Assembly (NCBI GenBank): GCA_025459265.1
Contig: JALOQX010000093.1
Location: 1 to 37,062 of the forward strand
DNA from: Pirellulaceae bacterium
GTDB taxonomy: Bacteria > Planctomycetota > Planctomycetia > Pirellulales > Pirellulaceae
Length of the DNA: 37,062 nucleotides
Direction of reading: 5' to 3'
How positions within the stretch are numbered: the stretch's first letter is position 1; every line of letters starts with the position of its first letter. The notes beneath the pieces are model-generated. The model did not search any database, was not told the DNA's origin, and saw nothing but the letters and a program-made list of their open reading frames with translations. The translations under genes were made by a program, and so were the position numbers. Of the stretch, positions 1 to 8,079 are shown piece after piece.

Positions 1-896
1 TCATAGTTCGGATCCACTACCGACACCAGACCGGGGATCCGCTCGAGATCGATGATGCTGCTGACAATGCCGGTAAACACCAGACGGCTGTTCGCCTCCA
101 GCACGTCGTCCGGACCCACTGGCGTGATGCGGCGATCCTGGCACTCGATCTCAATCAAGAACAACCCCGGCAACTGCCGCAGCCCGGCTTCCTCGACCGT
201 CTTCCCCACGAGCCGGCACGTGGGCTGCACCAGCATCTCGGCCAGATACTCGCGGCGGCTCTCCCCCAACTGCTCAAGCAGTTCCTTCCGGTCGGGCAAC
301 AGCCGCTGGCCGAACACCAACAAGTACGCGACCCCGACAATCGCATACGGCAGCCCGATCCGGCCGATCTCGAACAGACTCATGGTCTCCACGCCGTTTT
401 CAATCATCAGCCCGTTGACGACCAGGTTGGTGGAGGTCCCAATCAACGTGCACGTGCCGCCCAGAATCGTGAGGTACGAGAGCGGGATGAGCAGTTTGGA
501 CGGCGAGACGCGATGCCGCCGGCTCCAGTCGATCACGACCGGCACGAACATGGCCACAATGGGCGTGTTGTTCAAGAAGGCCGACATCGGGATCACCAGC
601 GCCGCCAGCCGCGCCAACACGCCGCGTGTCGTCTTTGCCCCGCCCAGGACCTGCTGCCCCAGGAAGTCCAGAATGCCCGTCTCGCGCAGACCCGCCGCGA
701 CCACAAACAGCACGGCCACGGTCAACATCCCGCTGTTGGAAAACCCCGCGAAGGCTTCGTCCGGCGTGATCACACCACACAGCGCCAGCAGAGCGCTGGC
801 CGACAAGAACGCCAGATCCGGCGGCGCCAGGTTCTTGACCAGCGCGGCAAAGAGAATCACGACGACGACGAGCGTCAGCCAGGCCTCAGCACCCAT
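1..896 (-). CDS. SLC13-family anion permease with RCK-C (TrkA-C) domain, partial
   Basis: The gene runs off the left edge of the window, so only the first 298 or so residues are visible. The start is the ATG at 896-894 (MGAEAWLTLVVVVILFAAL). The protein has hydrophobic helices from the N-terminus and typical DASS/SLC13 half-site sequences: SNSGMLTVAVLFVVAAGL near residue 50 and FLNNTPIVAMFVPVV near residue 105, the latter with the conserved NNTP. A second signature, GGTCTLIGTSTNLVVNGL, is the GTSTN ion-binding loop. After about residue 200 the sequence becomes soluble (CRLVGKTVEEAGLR, LEANSRLVFTG), which fits a TrkA-C regulatory domain in the cytoplasmic loop. Such proteins import sulfate, phosphate or dicarboxylates with sodium; the substrate cannot be told here. 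It lies downstream of the arabinose operon on the same strand, but repeats separate the two, so I do not treat it as part of the operon. Confidence 0.9.
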   Translation of the reverse strand, partial: MGAEAWLTLVVVVILFAALVKNLAPPDLAFLSASALLALCGVITPDEAFAGFSNSGMLTVAVLFVVAAGLRETGILDFLGQQVLGGAKTTRGVLARLAALVIPMSAFLNNTPIVAMFVPVVIDWSRRHRVSPSKLLIPLSYLTILGGTCTLIGTSTNLVVNGLMIENGVETMSLFEIGRIGLPYAIVGVAYLLVFGQRLLPDRKELLEQLGESRREYLAEMLVQPTCRLVGKTVEEAGLRQLPGLFLIEIECQDRRITPVGPDDVLEANSRLVFTGIVSSIIDLERIPGLVSVVDPNY

Positions 897-930
897 CAGT
901 TTAAGACTCCCGTTTCCTTCCGTCCTCGGC

Positions 931-1165
931 GGCTCGGCAGGAGCCTCGCCCTCCCGCCGTCGCCTCGCCCTCCCGCCGTCGCCTCGCCCTCCCGGGTCGG
1001 CGGAGGGACGAGTAGCGAACAAGGAGTGACGAGCTCCGAAGGAAATCCCCCTCGTCCCTCGAAGCTCCTTGCTCGTTACTCGTCACTCAATGCCGTCCTC
1101 TGGCCTCTGTCCTCCGTCCTCGGCTCGGCAGGAGCCTCGCCCTCCCGCCGTCGCCTCGCCCTTTT
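931..1165. repeat. composite interspersed repeat, G-rich part (copy 1)
   Basis: The stretch between the permease and the small membrane protein holds no gene. It carries two copies of a 25-bp element beginning GGCTCGGCAGGAGCCTCG (931-955 and 1122-1146). The first is followed by two perfect 19-bp units GCCGTCGCCTCGCCCTCCC (956-974, 975-993), and the second by a partial unit at 1147. Between them lie two inverted 20-mers, 1007-1026 (GACGAGTAGCGAACAAGGAG) and 1065-1084, which match at 18 of 20 positions when one is reverse-complemented. The same G-rich pattern, including the 19-bp spacing, recurs at 18170-18250 on the other strand. Confidence 0.85.
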
Positions 1166-1171
1166 TCCTTC

Positions 1172-1234
1172 AATGTTCAATGTTCAATGTTCGATGTTAA
1201 ATGTCCAATGTTAAATGTCCAATGTTCGATGTTC
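1172..1234. repeat. 7-bp tandem repeat, unit AATGTTC, 9 units
   Basis: Nine consecutive 7-bp units (AATGTTC with variants GATGTTA, AATGTCC, AATGTTA, GATGTTC) fill 63 bp. On the minus strand the unit reads GAACATT. It overlaps the 3' end of the small membrane protein gene and supplies its last residues and its stop codon. Because 7 bp x 3 is 21 bp, translation gives a 7-residue period: NIEHWTF, NIGHLTS, NIEH. A five-unit version of the same repeat is at 18113-18147, again at the 3' end of a gene and in the same orientation relative to that gene. Confidence 0.9.
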
Positions 1235-1641
1235 CTTTCACCATTCGCATGTTTCTGCAAAGCCAGCACGACCAGCCCGATCAGGATCGCGAACGGTCCT
1301 TCGCCGAGCGTCCAGGAAAGCGGCATGGGGGCGTGGAGGTCAATCCCCAGCTGCACGACGCCACTGGTGAGATAGAGGACGCCGAGGAGCGTGACGAACG
1401 AGGCGTTGCGACGCACGTCCCGCGCGACAAACAGCGTGATCACACCCATCAGGGCATAGAACATTGACAGCGAACGGGCCAGATAGTTGACAATCGGCGC
1501 GGCCGGCAGTTCGCCCTCGACCGTTGCGCGGTGGATCGCGTTCATCCACTCGAAGGGCAGGAACACGGCGAACGTGGCCAGCACGGCGGCACAGCCGACG
1601 AGACGAAGGATGATCGTAATGGCGAGTTCGGCGCGTGACAT
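1177..1641 (-). CDS. small four-helix membrane protein of unknown function
   Basis: The product is 154 residues. Four hydrophobic segments are visible: about 7-28 (IIRL-type, VGCAAVLATFAVFL), 55-70 (SLSMFYALMGVITLFV), 80-98 (SFVTLLGVLYLTSGVV) and 108-128 (EGPFAILIGLVVLAL). The segment LGIDLHAPMPLSWTLGEGP between helices 3 and 4 looks conserved, as in small bacterial membrane proteins that I know only as uncharacterised. The last 22 or so residues (from GERNIEH) are translated 7-bp repeat and are probably not part of the ancestral protein. The start lies 27 bp after the arabinofuranosidase stop on the same strand, so it is probably the last gene of the arabinose operon, although nothing in the sequence links it to arabinose. 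Confidence 0.7.
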   Translation of the reverse strand: MSRAELAITIILRLVGCAAVLATFAVFLPFEWMNAIHRATVEGELPAAPIVNYLARSLSMFYALMGVITLFVARDVRRNASFVTLLGVLYLTSGVVQLGIDLHAPMPLSWTLGEGPFAILIGLVVLALQKHANGERNIEHWTFNIGHLTSNIEH

Positions 1642-1668
1642 CGACGCTCCTCAGTCTGCCCGGTGCAG

Positions 1669-4068
1669 CTACCGTCCCTCGGCCGGTCCCGGGATGGTCA
1701 GCACAGCCAACGAGTAGGGAGGCAGCGTGAATCGGACCCGCGCGTCGGCCCGGTCTGCATCGATCGTCGCCGGGCGAATCTCGTGAGGTCGTTCGAGCGT
1801 ATTGCGGGCCGAGAGCGAGCCGGGCGCGATGACTTGCAGACGCGGTGTAGCCAGTTGCGCGACCCCCGCGACGGATACCCAGACCACGCGCGCGGCATCG
1901 GTCGGATTCACGGCCTTGAGGATGTACTGCCGGGGGCTGCTCGAAGTCGTCGCCACGACATTGAGTGGGCCGGCATCGCCCGTGACGGCGATCCGTTGGG
2001 CCGCAAAGTGGTCACGCCACAGCTTCATCACGACGTAGTTGGGGGCGGGGAACCAGCGGTCCTGATCGAAATTGATGAAGGCGTTGTCCCAGTCGGTGGC
2101 TGACACGTGGCGCAGAAACAGGGCCGGGCCACCTACCTCCAGAAAACTCCCGCAGCGCTCGAAGGCGTTCAGCAGCCCGCCGCAGTAGAGGCCGGTCCGC
2201 CAGTCCGTGCTTTGCGCGTTCCATTCGGAGACGTAGATCTTCAGGTTCGGGTTGGCGGACTTCGCGATCAGCTGCGCCGTCTTCTCAAAGAAGGCCTCGT
2301 ACGCGCGGGGGCCCTGGGCAAACGCATCCGGGTTCTCGTAGTGATGGATGCTCAGGTAATCGATGTGCGCCGCACACTTGTCGATGATCGTCTGGTTCCA
2401 CGGCAACCCGTTGGGATCGTCGCCGTAGCCGGCGCTGCCGCAGGCGGCAAGCCGGATGGAGGGGTCGACCTGCTTCATGGCCGGGGCGAAAACGTTCACC
2501 GCGTCCGCGTAGGCAGCCGCGCCCATGTGCCAGGTTTCGTTGTCGATTTCCCAGTACTTCACGCCGTACGGCTCCGGATGTCCGTTGGCAGCCCGCACGC
2601 GGCCCCAAGTCGAGTCGGCTGCGCCGTTGCAGTACTCGATCCAGTCGCGCACATCCTGCAGGAACTCAGCCGGGTCGACATCGCCGTTCCACTGCTTGGT
2701 GCCGATGTTGACGACGATCAACGGTTCGGCACCGACCCGTCGGCACATCGCGACGAACTCGTCGACGCCGAATGAGTTCACGTCGCGGTCGTCCCAGATC
2801 TCCAGGGGATACATCTGTCGTTTGGCCTGCGGGCCGATGGCGTCCTTCCAGCGATAGGGGGAGGCGAAGCAGCCGCCGGGCCAGCGGATCACCGGCGGTC
2901 GCAGCTCGGCGATGGCGCCGAGCAGATCCGGGCGAAAGCCGCCATCCTGCTGCCAGGAGCGCGGCATCAGACTGACCTGGTCAATCTGAATGTCGCAGGC
3001 GCCGGACGTCACGATCTGCAAGCGTGCCGCGCGGGATGCGCCGCCGGCGGTCAGGGTGAAGGGGTACTCGCACCAGGCGTCACGCGGCGCTGCCAGTGTC
3101 GCCGCGGCCAGTTCCTGGTCGCCATCTCGCAAACGGACCGTGATTCCGGCGGGTGCTGTGCCTCGAGCGAACAGCGAGCCGACGTACTTCTCGTCAGCTC
3201 GAACCGCCACCGGGTGCTGTTCGATGCCCGTCTCGCCGTCCTCTCCGACCACACGCTGGCTGCACTTGCCATTGGCGGCGTCACCGGCCGCGATCGAGAC
3301 GCGTCCTGTGCCGACCTTGCGCCAATGCTGGGCGACGCTGTCCTGGCCCAGTACTTCCGGCACGCCCGCGAAGAGGACCTGGCCGTCGAGGCTGTGGACC
3401 TGCAGGTTTCGGAACTGCGCCGTGGTGGCCCACGTGCCGACGCCGACGCGGCCGCTGGCATGGCCGGCGGGATCGGAGAAGTCGATCAGCATCCGGCCAT
3501 CGAGCCATACCTGGATCCGTGGTCCTGCGCACCGCACGCGGATGGGGTACCACTTGTCGCTCGTGATGGCGCCATCGACGCGGGGGCCGACCGCGCGCCA
3601 TCGGCCCTGTCCACTGCGACCGCGCTCCACCTGGTGCGCGACATTGCCCCAGCCGCCGAGATTGCACCAGTAGAAGTCGTCGTCGCCGCGGCACCGGAAG
3701 AGGATCAGGAACCCTTCCTGGCCGCCGGTCTTCCGCGCCTCCAGCGTGTACTCGTAATCGGTCCAGTCCGGCGAGCCGAAGACGAGCCGTTGGTTCACGC
3801 CCAGACCTTCCTGGACCAGGCAGTCGTCGGCCAGCGACCAGCTTCCCAGGCCGTTCTGTTCGAACGTGCGGTTCCAGACCAACTCGCCCCACAGGCCGCC
3901 ATTGACGGAGTGATAAATGTGTTCCAGGAAGTGGCCATAGACCTTCTCGTCGATCTGGTTGAGTACCTGGTTGGGGTGCAGCACCAGGGCGACGTCCTGA
4001 GCCGCGGCCACAAGGGGCCAGCTGCAGGCGACGAGGAACCAGCTGCAAAGCGCATGACGAGCCAACAT
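1669..4068 (-). CDS. abfA: secreted alpha-L-arabinofuranosidase, GH51
   Basis: The enzyme cleaves terminal alpha-L-arabinofuranosyl groups from arabinan or arabinoxylan. I start at the ATG at 4068, which has GGAGGA nine bases upstream; a longer open frame would run into the symporter gene. The product is 799 residues. Residues 1-23 form a signal peptide ending LVAAAQD. Residues 25-70 are the N-terminal GH51 strand region (GHFLEHIYHSVNGG). Residues about 70-205 are a concanavalin/LamG-like insert (FRCRGDDDFYWCNLGGWG). Residues about 215-370 resemble a CBM4/9-type module. The barrel follows from about residue 380 with RWPGGCFASPYRWKDAIGP. The acid/base is E511 in WEIDNE and the nucleophile is E615 in YVSEWN. 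It lies 19 bp after the symporter in the arabinose operon. The export signal and added modules suggest action on polymers outside the cytoplasm. The family is secure; the exact substrate is not. Confidence 0.93.
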   Translation of the reverse strand: MLARHALCSWFLVACSWPLVAAAQDVALVLHPNQVLNQIDEKVYGHFLEHIYHSVNGGLWGELVWNRTFEQNGLGSWSLADDCLVQEGLGVNQRLVFGSPDWTDYEYTLEARKTGGQEGFLILFRCRGDDDFYWCNLGGWGNVAHQVERGRSGQGRWRAVGPRVDGAITSDKWYPIRVRCAGPRIQVWLDGRMLIDFSDPAGHASGRVGVGTWATTAQFRNLQVHSLDGQVLFAGVPEVLGQDSVAQHWRKVGTGRVSIAAGDAANGKCSQRVVGEDGETGIEQHPVAVRADEKYVGSLFARGTAPAGITVRLRDGDQELAAATLAAPRDAWCEYPFTLTAGGASRAARLQIVTSGACDIQIDQVSLMPRSWQQDGGFRPDLLGAIAELRPPVIRWPGGCFASPYRWKDAIGPQAKRQMYPLEIWDDRDVNSFGVDEFVAMCRRVGAEPLIVVNIGTKQWNGDVDPAEFLQDVRDWIEYCNGAADSTWGRVRAANGHPEPYGVKYWEIDNETWHMGAAAYADAVNVFAPAMKQVDPSIRLAACGSAGYGDDPNGLPWNQTIIDKCAAHIDYLSIHHYENPDAFAQGPRAYEAFFEKTAQLIAKSANPNLKIYVSEWNAQSTDWRTGLYCGGLLNAFERCGSFLEVGGPALFLRHVSATDWDNAFINFDQDRWFPAPNYVVMKLWRDHFAAQRIAVTGDAGPLNVVATTSSSPRQYILKAVNPTDAARVVWVSVAGVAQLATPRLQVIAPGSLSARNTLERPHEIRPATIDADRADARVRFTLPPYSLAVLTIPGPAEGR
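4006..4047 (-). repeat. 21-bp tandem duplication inside a signal peptide
   Basis: Two adjacent 21-bp units (4006-4026 and 4027-4047) match at most positions. In the arabinofuranosidase signal peptide they encode CSWFLVA followed by CSWPLVA, so seven residues of the hydrophobic core are duplicated in frame. Confidence 0.75.
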
Positions 4069-4087
4069 GGCGGAATCCTCCGGTAGG

Positions 4088-5842
4088 TTAGCCATTGAAG
4101 TACAGATAGGCGACCAGAATGGCGGCAATGACGCCCAGTGACGCGAAAATGTCAGCCGCACCCCAGCTGGCACGCGACTCGCGCCGCTGTTCGGACGTCA
4201 CCGTGCCCAACGTCAAGCCCGAAATCGCCGCGTAATCGGGCGCCTTGGTCAGGAGGCTCACGACGATCATGACGACCGCGCACACCAGCAAGATGAGAAT
4301 GCTGTAGTACTGAAAGAACATGTTGTTCACGATCCACAGAAACGAACCTTCCGCGTAATGAAAGTCCTGGATCAACTTCACGGGCGTATCGATGGCCAGG
4401 CGGAAGAGCCCGAGCAGGAATCCCACGATCAACGCCGCCAGGCAGCCGGCGCCGTTGAGTCGTTTCCAGAACACGCCCAGGAAGAACACGACGAAGATGG
4501 GAGGCGCCAGGTACGCCTGGACACCCTGCAGGTAGTCATAGAGCCCCTTGCCGCCCTGGATGACGGGGATCCAGGCCAGCCCGATCAGCACCATGACCGT
4601 GGTGGCCATCCGCCCGATCCACACCAGCTGATGCTGCGAGACGCCCGGGCGGAGCCGGGAATAGAAGTCCATGGTGAAGAGCGTGGCCGAAGCATTGAAG
4701 ACGCCGGCCAGCGAACTCATCAACGCCGCCAGCAGTCCCGCCACCACGATGCCGCGGACACCCGGCGGCAACACGTTGGACACCAGCAAGGGAAAGGCCT
4801 TCTGCGCCTGATCCCGCACGATCTGGCCCTGGCCATCGAGAATCGTCTGCTGAATCACCGCGTTCTGACCGCTCTTGGCCAGGGCGAAGCAGATCATCCC
4901 CGGAATGATGAAGATGAACACCGGCAGCAGCTTGAGCCAGGCGGCGCAGATCGCGCCGCGACGCGCCTGCTGTTCGTTGGGTGCCCCCAATGCCCGCTGC
5001 ACGATGTACTGGTCGGTGCACCAGTACCACAGCCCGATCACCGGGGCGCAGAACAGCATGCTGAGCCAGGGGTAGTTGTCGTTGAAATACCACGCCATTC
5101 GCCCCGACTCGCGGACGGGAGCCCAGGTCGCCTCCACCCCGGAGGGCACCAGCGGCTTCCACAGGTTGAACATCTCCGAGCCGCAGATGTCGCGCAGCGC
5201 GCCCCAACCTCCCAGCTCCCTCAGCCCGAAGATGGTGACCAGCACGGAACCCAGGACCAGCACAAGCGTCTGCATCGCCTCGGTGTATGCCACCGCCCGC
5301 AAGCCGCCCAGCACGGTGTAGAGCCCGGTGAGCACGATGACCAGGATCGAGCCGATCCAGAAGCTGTTGAGCGGGCCGAGTTGCAGTTCGGGCAACAGCA
5401 CGGCGAACACCACACCGCCGGCGAAAATGCCGACCGCAATCTTGGTCACGACGTAAGCCACCAGCGTGATTACGGACAAGACCCAGCGGCTGGTCGGGTT
5501 GAACCGCCGCTCGAGAAACTCCGGCATCGTGAACACTTTGGACCGCATGTAGAAGGGAACCAGCAGCCAGCCCAGCACCAGCAGACACCACGCGTGCAGC
5601 TCGTAATGCGCCATGGCCACACCGTCCGTCGTGCCCGACCCCGCCAGTCCCACCAGGTGCTCGGAGCCGATGTTCGACGCGAAAATCGAAGCGCCGATGA
5701 TCCACCAGCCGAGATTCCGGCCTGCCAGGAAGTAGTCGTCGGCCGTGTCCCGGTTCTGCAGGATGACCCACCACGCCAGCCCGAAGAGCACGGCAAAGTA
5801 GATCCCGATCACCGCCCAATCGAGCCCACTCAGCGCTGTCAT
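4088..5842 (-). CDS. sodium/solute symporter (SSS family), probable L-arabinose importer
   Basis: The product is 584 residues with about 14 hydrophobic helices. It begins MTALSGLDWAVIGIYFAVL, has the family's early motif ADDYFLAGRNLGWWIIGAS and then FASNIGSEHLVGLAGSG, as in SGLT-type sodium:glucose symporters. AALMSSLAGVFNASATLFT near residue 395 is the conserved helix with the sodium-site Ser residues. GKGLYDYLQGVQAYLAPP matches the sugar-transporter branch. Upstream of the start at 5842 is AAAGGTGGG. The gene lies 30 bp after araA and 19 bp before the arabinofuranosidase gene, so L-arabinose, or another pentose released by that enzyme, is the probable substrate. The family is seen in the sequence; the substrate is inferred from context. 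Confidence 0.9.
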   Translation of the reverse strand: MTALSGLDWAVIGIYFAVLFGLAWWVILQNRDTADDYFLAGRNLGWWIIGASIFASNIGSEHLVGLAGSGTTDGVAMAHYELHAWCLLVLGWLLVPFYMRSKVFTMPEFLERRFNPTSRWVLSVITLVAYVVTKIAVGIFAGGVVFAVLLPELQLGPLNSFWIGSILVIVLTGLYTVLGGLRAVAYTEAMQTLVLVLGSVLVTIFGLRELGGWGALRDICGSEMFNLWKPLVPSGVEATWAPVRESGRMAWYFNDNYPWLSMLFCAPVIGLWYWCTDQYIVQRALGAPNEQQARRGAICAAWLKLLPVFIFIIPGMICFALAKSGQNAVIQQTILDGQGQIVRDQAQKAFPLLVSNVLPPGVRGIVVAGLLAALMSSLAGVFNASATLFTMDFYSRLRPGVSQHQLVWIGRMATTVMVLIGLAWIPVIQGGKGLYDYLQGVQAYLAPPIFVVFFLGVFWKRLNGAGCLAALIVGFLLGLFRLAIDTPVKLIQDFHYAEGSFLWIVNNMFFQYYSILILLVCAVVMIVVSLLTKAPDYAAISGLTLGTVTSEQRRESRASWGAADIFASLGVIAAILVAYLYFNG

Positions 5843-5872
5843 CGTCCCACCTTTCGGTCGATAGTGATGCCG

Positions 5873-7381
5873 CTAGCGCAGTCCGCGCTGCAAGTAGTAA
5901 TACGCGTCATTCCAGCGCAGTTCCCGCTTGAACTGCGCCAGCGTCGTGTTGTCGTTGATCACCACCAGCTCCAGGTCCGCCATCTCCGCAAAATCCTCCA
6001 GGTGCTCCACCGTCAGTTCCTGGGCAAAACTGGTGTGGTGTGCCCCGCCGGCCAGGATCCAGGCTGCTGCCGCCGTGGCCAGGTTCGGTCGCGGCACCCA
6101 CAGGGCCCGCGCCACGGGCAGTTTCGGCAGCGGCTCGGTCGAGGCCACGACGTCGAGCTGGTTGACTACCATACGAAATCGCTGGCCCATGTCCACTACC
6201 GAGACGTTCAGGGCCGGTCCCGGGCGGGCGGTGAACACCAGCCGCACCGGGTCCGCCTTGCCGCCGATCCCCAGCGGATGAATCTCGCAACTCGGTGGCG
6301 CCGCCGCGATCGAGGGGCAGATCTCGAGCATGTGGGCGCCCAGCACCTGGTTCCCCGCCGGGTGGAAGTGGTACGTGTAGTCTTCCATGAAACTCACGCC
6401 GCCCGCGAGCCCGTGGGCCATAACCTTCATGGCCCGCACCAACGCCGCATGCTTCCAGTCTCCTTCCGCACCGTAGCCGTACCCGTCGGCCATCAGTCGT
6501 TGCACCGCGAGGCCGGGCAGCTGGGCCAGTCCGTGCAGATCTTCGAACGTGTCCGTGAATCCCACGAAGCCGCCCGCTTCAAGAAACGCCCGCAGCCCCA
6601 GTTCGATCCGCGCCGCCTCGACCAGCGCGTCCCGGCGTGCCCCACCCGGACGCAGCTCGGCGGCCATCGCATACTGCTGATCGTACTCGCGGCAGAGTCG
6701 CTCGGCCTCGGATGGCGCGACCGCGCTCACGTGGGCGACCAGGTCCCCGATGCCGTAGCCGTTGACGCGGTAACCCAGCCGCAGCTGCGCCTCGACCTTG
6801 TCCCCTTCCGTGACCGCCACCTCCCGCATGTTGTCTCCGATCCGCGCGATCCGCGCGTGCTGAGCGTCCTGCCAGGCGGCGGCCGCACGCATCCAGACAC
6901 TCAGCTGCGCCTGGACCGCGGGCTCCTGCCAGTAGCCCACGATCACCTTGCGATTCAACCGCATCCGGCTGCACGTGTACCCGAACTCGCGATCCCCATG
7001 CGCCGACTGGTTCAGGTTCATGAAGTCCATGTCGATCGTGGACCAGGGGATGTCGCGGTTGAACTGCGTGTGCAGATGCGCCAGCGGTTTGCGCAGGAGG
7101 GAGAGACCGGCCAGCCACATCTTGCCGGGCGAAAACGTGTGCATCCAGGTCACGACGCCGGCGCACCGCCGATCGCTGTTGGCAGCCAGGCAGATCTCGG
7201 TGATGGCGTCGGGGGTCGTCAGGACCGGCTGGACGACGAGTCGCAAGGGAAGTCCGGCCGCGGTCAAGCCGGCCACAATCTGCCGCGCGTTGGCCTCCAC
7301 CTGCTGCAGCACTTGCGGGCCGTAGAGGTGTTGGCTGCCCGTGAGAAACCAGATGTCTGACTGTTGGTAGTCGATCACCAT
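5873..7381 (-). CDS. araA: L-arabinose isomerase
   Basis: AraA interconverts L-arabinose and L-ribulose in the cytoplasm. The product is 502 residues, against 500 in E. coli. I chose the ATG at 7381, preceded by AGGA eight bases upstream, over an ATG at 7396 and longer extensions that run into araD; the protein then begins [22 protein letters not shown], with the family's N-terminal WF-TGSQ-LYG. Metal and active-site regions are present: [47 protein letters not shown] and the C-terminal AGGAHHTSF. These cover the two Glu and two His ligands known in the E. coli enzyme. The start lies one base past the araD stop (TGA-C-ATG), so translation is probably coupled. Confidence 0.97.
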   Translation of the reverse strand: MVIDYQQSDIWFLTGSQHLYGPQVLQQVEANARQIVAGLTAAGLPLRLVVQPVLTTPDAITEICLAANSDRRCAGVVTWMHTFSPGKMWLAGLSLLRKPLAHLHTQFNRDIPWSTIDMDFMNLNQSAHGDREFGYTCSRMRLNRKVIVGYWQEPAVQAQLSVWMRAAAAWQDAQHARIARIGDNMREVAVTEGDKVEAQLRLGYRVNGYGIGDLVAHVSAVAPSEAERLCREYDQQYAMAAELRPGGARRDALVEAARIELGLRAFLEAGGFVGFTDTFEDLHGLAQLPGLAVQRLMADGYGYGAEGDWKHAALVRAMKVMAHGLAGGVSFMEDYTYHFHPAGNQVLGAHMLEICPSIAAAPPSCEIHPLGIGGKADPVRLVFTARPGPALNVSVVDMGQRFRMVVNQLDVVASTEPLPKLPVARALWVPRPNLATAAAAWILAGGAHHTSFAQELTVEHLEDFAEMADLELVVINDNTTLAQFKRELRWNDAYYYLQRGLR

Positions 7382-7382
7382 G

Positions 7383-8072
7383 TCATTCCTGTCCATAGTA
7401 GGCGCCAGCGCCGTGTTTGCGCTGATGATGTTTGTCCAGCACGTACGACTCGAGCAACGGGGCGTCGCGGCGCAGAGCCCACGTGGCCTGCGCCATCGCC
7501 GCGACGGCCTCCAGCGCGACCGCGTTGGCCACCGACTCAGCTGCGTCGCGTCCCCACACAAACGGCGCATGCCCTGCCACGAGCACGGCCGGCAGGACCA
7601 GCGGATCGAGATCGGCGAAGCGCTCCACGATCACGCGACCGGTATGTGCCTCGTAGGCCTCGGCCACCTCCGCTGGAGTCAGCACACGCGTGACCGGCAC
7701 GGGCCCGAAAAAATGATCCGCGTGTGTCGTGCCGAGGCAGGGAATTTCGACGCGCGCCTGGGCAAAGGCAGTGGCCTGCGGGCTATGGGTGTGGGTGATT
7801 CCGCCGATCCCGCGCAAGTGACGATACAGCCACACGTGGGTGGGTGTGTCCGACGAGGGACGCAGAGGCCCATCGACCACGCGGCCCTCCAGATCGACCA
7901 CGACCATTTGTTCCGGCCGCAGCCGCGCATACGGAATCCCGCTCGGCTTGATCACCACGTGCTGGCCGTCTTCGCTCAGGCCGCTCACGTTGCCCCAGGT
8001 GAGCGTGACCAGACCGTGCGCGACCAGCGCTTGATTGGCCTGGCAGACTTCCTCCTTCAGTTGCTGCAACAT
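7383..8072 (-). CDS. araD: L-ribulose-5-phosphate 4-epimerase
   Basis: AraD converts L-ribulose 5-phosphate to D-xylulose 5-phosphate, the entry to the pentose phosphate pathway. The product is 229 residues, against 231 in E. coli, and belongs to the class II aldolase/adducin family. I start at the ATG at 8072 ([17 protein letters not shown]), with AGGATGAG upstream; a longer frame would overlap araB. Visible motifs are TWGNVSG (phosphate and substrate loop), [22 protein letters not shown] with the zinc-ligand histidines, [22 protein letters not shown] with the third zinc His, and the C-terminal HGAGAYYGQ typical of AraD. It lies seven bases after the araB stop and just before araA. Confidence 0.97.
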   Translation of the reverse strand: MLQQLKEEVCQANQALVAHGLVTLTWGNVSGLSEDGQHVVIKPSGIPYARLRPEQMVVVDLEGRVVDGPLRPSSDTPTHVWLYRHLRGIGGITHTHSPQATAFAQARVEIPCLGTTHADHFFGPVPVTRVLTPAEVAEAYEAHTGRVIVERFADLDPLVLPAVLVAGHAPFVWGRDAAESVANAVALEAVAAMAQATWALRRDAPLLESYVLDKHHQRKHGAGAYYGQE

Positions 8073-8079
8073 GGCGGTC

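Noticed and set aside
52..1029. Open frame of 325 codons on the plus strand
   Set aside because: It is antisense to the SLC13-type permease and ends in repeats. Its composition is Ser/Arg/Pro-rich with no domain.
4358..7360. Open frame of 1000 codons on the plus strand
   Set aside because: It is antisense to the symporter and araA genes, has His/Arg/Gln-rich composition typical of an antisense frame in GC-rich DNA, and matches no domain that I know.
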